From Streptomyces sp. MA5143a (GTDB taxonomy: Bacteria; Actinomycetota; Actinomycetes; Streptomycetales; Streptomycetaceae), in contig NZ_OLMK01000009.1 in NCBI RefSeq assembly GCF_900290235.1, positions 310,001 through 374,000 on the forward strand: DNA of 64,000 nucleotides, given 5' to 3'. Position numbers and translations under genes: made by a program. How positions within the stretch are numbered: position 1 is the stretch's first letter; every line of letters starts with the position of its first letter. This document shows positions 60,652 to 64,000 of this stretch, in pieces. The notes beneath the pieces are model-generated. The model was not told where the DNA came from and ran no database searches. It saw only the letters and a list, made by a program, of their open reading frames with translations.

Positions 60652-61632
60652 TCAGATGATTCCGTTGCGGACCAAGGTGTTCGCCGCTTCGAGCTTGGTG
60701 ATCTCCTCGGTGGTGAGTTCGAGTTCGAGACCGGCGACGGCGTCGTCGATATGGCGTTCCTTCGTGGCACCCACAATCGGCGCGGCCACCGGGGATTTAT
60801 TCGCCACCCAGGACGCCGCGACCTGCGCCATCGGCACCCCGCGAGCCTCGGCGACTTCCTGCACAGCGGTCACGACCCGCTTGTGCGATTCCTCGTCGCG
60901 GGTATACAGCTGTGGAGACAGTGTGTCGTTGGCTTCACGCCCGGACCCTTCCGAACCCCACGGCCGGGTGAGCCGTCCGCGTGCGAGCGGGCTCCAGGGC
61001 AGAATTCCCATGCCTGTGGCTTCGGCATAGGGCGCGACCTCGCGTTCCAGATCCCGCGCCAGCAAGTTGTAGTGCAGCTGATTCGACACGAACTTGGTCC
61101 ACCCGTGTCGGTCTGCCGCGTTCTGCATGAGCGCGAGCTGCCACATCAGGAGATTGCATGCGCCTATATAGCGGGCTTTGCCAGCCTTGACCACGTCGTG
61201 CAGTGCTTCCATCGTCTCTTCGATCGGTGTATTCGGATCGAAAGCATGGATTTGATAAAGGTCGACGTAGTCGGTACCAAGGCGGCGCAGCGAGGCGTCG
61301 ATCTCGTGCATGATGGCGACCCGGCTCAGGCCGGAGCCGTTGCGAGACGGGCGTTGATGCCCGTACACCTTCGTCGCGATCTGGAACTCTTCGCGGGGAC
61401 CCAACTCTCTGGTCAGCGTGCCCAGGATTTCCTCACTTGTGCCGCTGGAATATACGTTGGAGGTGTCGAAGGTCGTGATACCCGCCTCGTAGGCGCGGCG
61501 GACGAACGGACGGGCCTCATCGAGGCCGATGGTCCACGACGGGTAGCCCTGCTCGGGGTCACCGTAGGTCATCATGCCCAGGATGACGCCGCTCATCTCC
61601 AGGCCGCTCTTGCCCAGTCGGACAGTTTTCAC
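60652..61632 (-). CDS. Aldo/keto reductase
   Basis: A 326-residue NADPH-dependent aldo/keto reductase of the YajO/Tas-like group. The catalytic tetrad is visible: Asp in TTFDTSNVYSSG near 55, Tyr in NVYSSG near 60, Lys in IATKVYGH near 88 and His in DLYQIHAFD near 128. The NADPH-binding end is PIVGATKERHIDDAV. The substrate is unknown. It shares its strand with the PEBP gene and the beta-lactamase-fold gene upstream, 22 nt away. Confidence 0.88.
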   Translation of the reverse strand: MKTVRLGKSGLEMSGVILGMMTYGDPEQGYPSWTIGLDEARPFVRRAYEAGITTFDTSNVYSSGTSEEILGTLTRELGPREEFQIATKVYGHQRPSRNGSGLSRVAIMHEIDASLRRLGTDYVDLYQIHAFDPNTPIEETMEALHDVVKAGKARYIGACNLLMWQLALMQNAADRHGWTKFVSNQLHYNLLARDLEREVAPYAEATGMGILPWSPLARGRLTRPWGSEGSGREANDTLSPQLYTRDEESHKRVVTAVQEVAEARGVPMAQVAASWVANKSPVAAPIVGATKERHIDDAVAGLELELTTEEITKLEAANTLVRNGII

Positions 61633-61654
61633 CTGTGATTCCTTTCATGTGCGT

Positions 61655-62482
61655 TCAGTTCGTGTGGATTCGGTTGCTCGGGATCGGCTGCCACTGCCGT
61701 GAGCCCTGCTTGTCACGGATGATGCGGCCGCCCTGGGTCCCCGGGAAGTGTGCGCCGAGACCGATAGCTCCGGTACGTTCCATCTCTTGCGCGAGCCGGT
61801 CGCGGGCCCTGGCCGCCGCGGCGCGATCTTCGTCCAGGCGGTCGGTCCACCCATCCTCGACCAGGAGTACGGGGTGATGCGCGGTGTCCCCCAGCAGCAA
61901 TACTCGTGCTTCGCCGGTCTCGATCTCGCCGACGCAGTTGCCGGGCGTGTGACCGGCGAACAGCCGCAGCGCGACCGAATCCGCGATCTCCGTTCGCTCC
62001 CCCTCGGCTAGGCGGAGAAGGTCGGAAACGGCATGGATGGTATCGGTCACCCGGGCCGTGGCAGGGTTGCTGCCGGGATCAGCACGCATCCAGTCGTAAT
62101 CAGCGCGGTGGCAGTGGTGCCGGGCGTGAGTGAAGATCGGTTCACCCGCAGGAGCGACCCAGCCGACGTGGTCCAAGTGCAGGTGGGTGAGCACGACATC
62201 GGTGATCTGCTCGGGTGTGACGCCAAGATCGGCGAGCGAGTCGAACAGCTTTCCGCGCGTTTCGACGATATCGATGTTCGGTCCCAGTCCCGCGTCGACC
62301 AGGATCGTCCGGTCTCCCGATCGCAGCAGGAAACCGCCCATCGGCATGATCCAGCCCGCCCCGTCGAACCACGGCGGCGCGGTCTGCCAATCTTGGCCCG
62401 CGCCGGGCGGAGGGTCGAAGAATTCGCCCGGCGGTACGGGATGCTGAGCATCGAGTACGGGATCGATGCTGGTAACGACCAC
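61655..62482 (-). CDS. Metallo-beta-lactamase-fold hydrolase
   Basis: A 275-residue MBL-fold hydrolase. The HxHxDH motif is LTHLHLDHVGW near 100, with later ligands in LFAGHTPGNCVG and LLLGDTAHHP near 198. The fold with GWIMPMGGFLLRSGDRTILV at the start matches lactonase-like (AttM/quorum-quenching-type) or general esterase MBL enzymes, but the substrate is not clear. Gap to the aldo/keto reductase is 22 nt. The gap 62483-62674 shows no gene. Confidence 0.85.
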   Translation of the reverse strand: MVVTSIDPVLDAQHPVPPGEFFDPPPGAGQDWQTAPPWFDGAGWIMPMGGFLLRSGDRTILVDAGLGPNIDIVETRGKLFDSLADLGVTPEQITDVVLTHLHLDHVGWVAPAGEPIFTHARHHCHRADYDWMRADPGSNPATARVTDTIHAVSDLLRLAEGERTEIADSVALRLFAGHTPGNCVGEIETGEARVLLLGDTAHHPVLLVEDGWTDRLDEDRAAAARARDRLAQEMERTGAIGLGAHFPGTQGGRIIRDKQGSRQWQPIPSNRIHTN

Positions 62483-62674
62483 AAGGTCCTCCTCGGCGTT
62501 GTGTGGCGTGCACCGTGGGCGCCGGCAGTCGGCGGTGCAGCGGCGACGGCACGGGCTTGGACGGCCTCATCGGTTCGCAGATCGTCCCCGCGGTGATGTC
62601 GTCACGGTTTTGTCGGGTGCAGTGCTGCGGGACCTCCGTGCCCGCGAACGAGGGGTGGAGCCGGATGAGAGGGC

Positions 62675-63781
62675 TCAGAAGGTGAAGACGGTTCGCAGGC
62701 CGGTGCCCGACTTCAGGTCGGCGATGGCCTCGTTGATCTCGGCCAGGGGACGACGCCGGGTGATGAGCTCGTCGAGCTTGAGGGTCCCTTCGAGGTACTC
62801 GCGCACCAGAACGGGGAAGTCGCGGGCCGAGTAGCCGCTGCCCATCAGCGAGCCGGTGATCACCTTCTCCTGGAGGATGATGTCGGCGATGTTGTCAAGG
62901 GCGAGTGCGGAGGAGCTGGGCGCCATGCCCAGGAGGACCGCGGTTCCGCCCGGGCGGATTGCGGAGACGGCCTGCACCATGCAGTCCGTCAGACCGGTGC
63001 TCTCGAACGTGAAGTGGGCGCCGAAGGGGCCGGTGACGGCGCGGACGGCGTCGGGTACCTGCACGTGGCGGGCGTCGATGACGTGGGTCGCGCCGAACGC
63101 GGTCGCGGCCGCCAGCTTCTCCTCACTGACGTCGACCGCGATCACGCTGCCGGCGCCCGCCCGTCGTGCCGCCTGGACGATGTTCAGGCCCACTCCGCCG
63201 CAGCCGAGGACCGCGACGTGGTCGCCGGGCCGTACCGTGACCCGGTTGCGGACGGCACCCACTCCCGTGGAGACCGCGCAGCCGATGAGGCACGCGAGGT
63301 CCAGCGGCATGGCCTTGTCGATGGCGATGGCGCATTCCGCGGGCACGATCGTCTCCTCGGTGAACGTGCCGAGGGGGCCGAAGGGGGTCACCGGGGTGCC
63401 GTCGACCGACAGGGCGGGGCCGTTCCCCGTGCGCGGGTCCGCCAGCTGAAGGCTCCGCAGGCACAACGAGGGATGATCGTCCGTACAGAACTCGCACGTG
63501 CCATCGTGCCCCAAGGCGGAGAGGATCACGTGGTCGCCGACGGCGGGGCCCAAGACGCCCGGGCCGACCTCGGTCACCACGCCGGCGCCCTCGTGTCCGG
63601 CGACCGCCGGTGGCGGCATGGTCATGCTGGCGACGCCGCCGTAGAGGGCCTGCACGTCCGTGTGGCACAGGCCGGCGGCGGCCATCCGGACACGGACTTC
63701 TCCAGGACCTGGCGGCCGGACGTCGACCTCGATGAATTCGACGGGGCCGTCTGCCTTTAATTGCACGGCTGCCTTGGTCAT
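62675..63781 (-). CDS. Zinc-dependent alcohol dehydrogenase 1 (MDR superfamily)
   Basis: A 368-residue MDR alcohol dehydrogenase. Catalytic zinc ligands are Cys in GLCHTDVQ near 38 and His in AGHEGAGV near 63, with Cys in LIGCAVSTGVGA near 168. The structural-zinc loop has CEFCTDDHPSLC near 95, and the NAD motif VLGCGGVGLN near 193 completes it. The group includes NDMA/mycothiol- and aryl-alcohol-type enzymes. It is followed upstream by a second ADH on the same strand, 82 nt away. Confidence 0.88.
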   Translation of the reverse strand: MTKAAVQLKADGPVEFIEVDVRPPGPGEVRVRMAAAGLCHTDVQALYGGVASMTMPPPAVAGHEGAGVVTEVGPGVLGPAVGDHVILSALGHDGTCEFCTDDHPSLCLRSLQLADPRTGNGPALSVDGTPVTPFGPLGTFTEETIVPAECAIAIDKAMPLDLACLIGCAVSTGVGAVRNRVTVRPGDHVAVLGCGGVGLNIVQAARRAGAGSVIAVDVSEEKLAAATAFGATHVIDARHVQVPDAVRAVTGPFGAHFTFESTGLTDCMVQAVSAIRPGGTAVLLGMAPSSSALALDNIADIILQEKVITGSLMGSGYSARDFPVLVREYLEGTLKLDELITRRRPLAEINEAIADLKSGTGLRTVFTF

Positions 63782-63863
63782 GTCTGTTTCCTTTCGTGTT
63801 GCTGATGTTGCTGGTGATCTCGTCGGCTGGAGTGCCCCGCTCCCGGCAGCGCGGCGGGAGGGT

Positions 63864-64000
63864 TCAGGGCCGCAGAATGGTCTTGACGAAGTCGCGTGCC
63901 ATGAACGACTGGTAGGTCTCGGCGGCGGCGGACAGGGGGGCTTCGTGGTCGATGACGATGCCCGGCTCGATCCTCCCCGCGGTGATCATGGTGGTGAGGT
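63864..64000 (-). CDS. Zinc-dependent alcohol dehydrogenase 2, C-terminus (cut by window end)
   Basis: Only the last 44 residues lie in the window: TTMITAGRIEPGIVIDHEAP, LSAAAETYQSF and DFVKTILRP, then TGA at 63864-63866. The pattern LSxAxExYxxF...KxxLxP is the C-terminal end of MDR zinc alcohol dehydrogenases, including class III/formaldehyde types. It probably forms a pair with the neighbouring ADH gene. Its reaction cannot be said from this part. Confidence 0.7.
   Translation of the reverse strand, partial: LTTMITAGRIEPGIVIDHEAPLSAAAETYQSFMARDFVKTILRP

Overview
The window is very GC-rich with strong third-position GC bias, and its genes are packed with ATGA/GTGA overlaps. A ten-gene gas-vesicle cluster in the order gvpO-A-F-G-Y-Z-J-L-S-K is the arrangement known from Streptomyces. 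Together with a DUF6158 protein, a Rv2629/baeRF2-like protein, a stand-alone LigD polymerase domain and many AraC, PucR, IclR and XRE regulators, this points to a Streptomyces chromosome. No rRNA, tRNA or CRISPR array was seen.

Layout. (1) 1-14.7 kb is fairly conventional: the 3' end of a transketolase, a LigD polymerase domain, the gvp operon (1.5-7.1 kb), a methyltransferase, a PAP2/diacylglycerol-kinase fusion, a degenerate minisatellite-like repeat, an ABC-F ATPase, a truncated baeRF2-like gene, two coupled small genes, a PfpI/DJ-1 protein and a DUF2795 protein. (2) 14.8-22.8 kb is a Tn7-like element with an unusual operon: tniQ2-tnsA-tnsB-tnsC-tniQ1. Two TnsD-sized TniQ paralogues bracket a complete heteromeric transposase. 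One end (TGT at 14816, with three copies of AGTTCAGT) is recognisable. The other side is interrupted by a frameshifted IS5-type insertion sequence (22.8-23.7 kb). (3) 23.8-34.3 kb is accessory DNA: a SpoIIE-type phosphatase, several gene remnants, a TetR-controlled operon (hydrolase plus two SDRs) with a striking operator, and a divergent AraC regulator and cupin dioxygenase.

(4) 33-55.5 kb reads as an island for lignin-derived aromatics. A plus-strand operon (37.0-44.0 kb) encodes a lignostilbene-type carotenoid oxygenase, an alpha/beta hydrolase, an aldehyde dehydrogenase, a LigW-like decarboxylase, a LigM-like tetrahydrofolate-dependent O-demethylase and PurU. Vanillin from stilbene cleavage, or 5-carboxyvanillate, could thus reach vanillate and then protocatechuate, with methyl groups passing to folate. 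A facing minus-strand operon (54.6-44.7 kb) encodes an acetoacetyl-CoA-synthetase-like ligase, a two-protein PEP-synthase-like kinase, a three-subunit biotin carboxylase, a HAD phosphatase and the biotin transporter BioY. This gene set matches the Hpe/Acv logic for acetovanillone and 4-hydroxyacetophenone: phosphorylate the phenol, carboxylate the methyl ketone, dephosphorylate, cleave. Both operons feed vanillate or 4-hydroxybenzoate. The cupin next to AraC at 33 kb resembles 2,4'-dihydroxyacetophenone dioxygenase and fits the same theme. PucR (divergent from the first operon) and IclR (divergent from the second, over a perfect 15-bp palindrome) are the likely regulators. Ring-cleavage (pca) genes are not in the window.

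(5) 55.6-64 kb holds an XRE regulator with an inverted repeat upstream, an SDR divergent from an AraC regulator, a patch of lower-GC DNA with no clear gene, a PEBP protein, an aldo/keto reductase, a metallo-beta-lactamase-fold hydrolase and two zinc alcohol dehydrogenases, the last cut by the window end.
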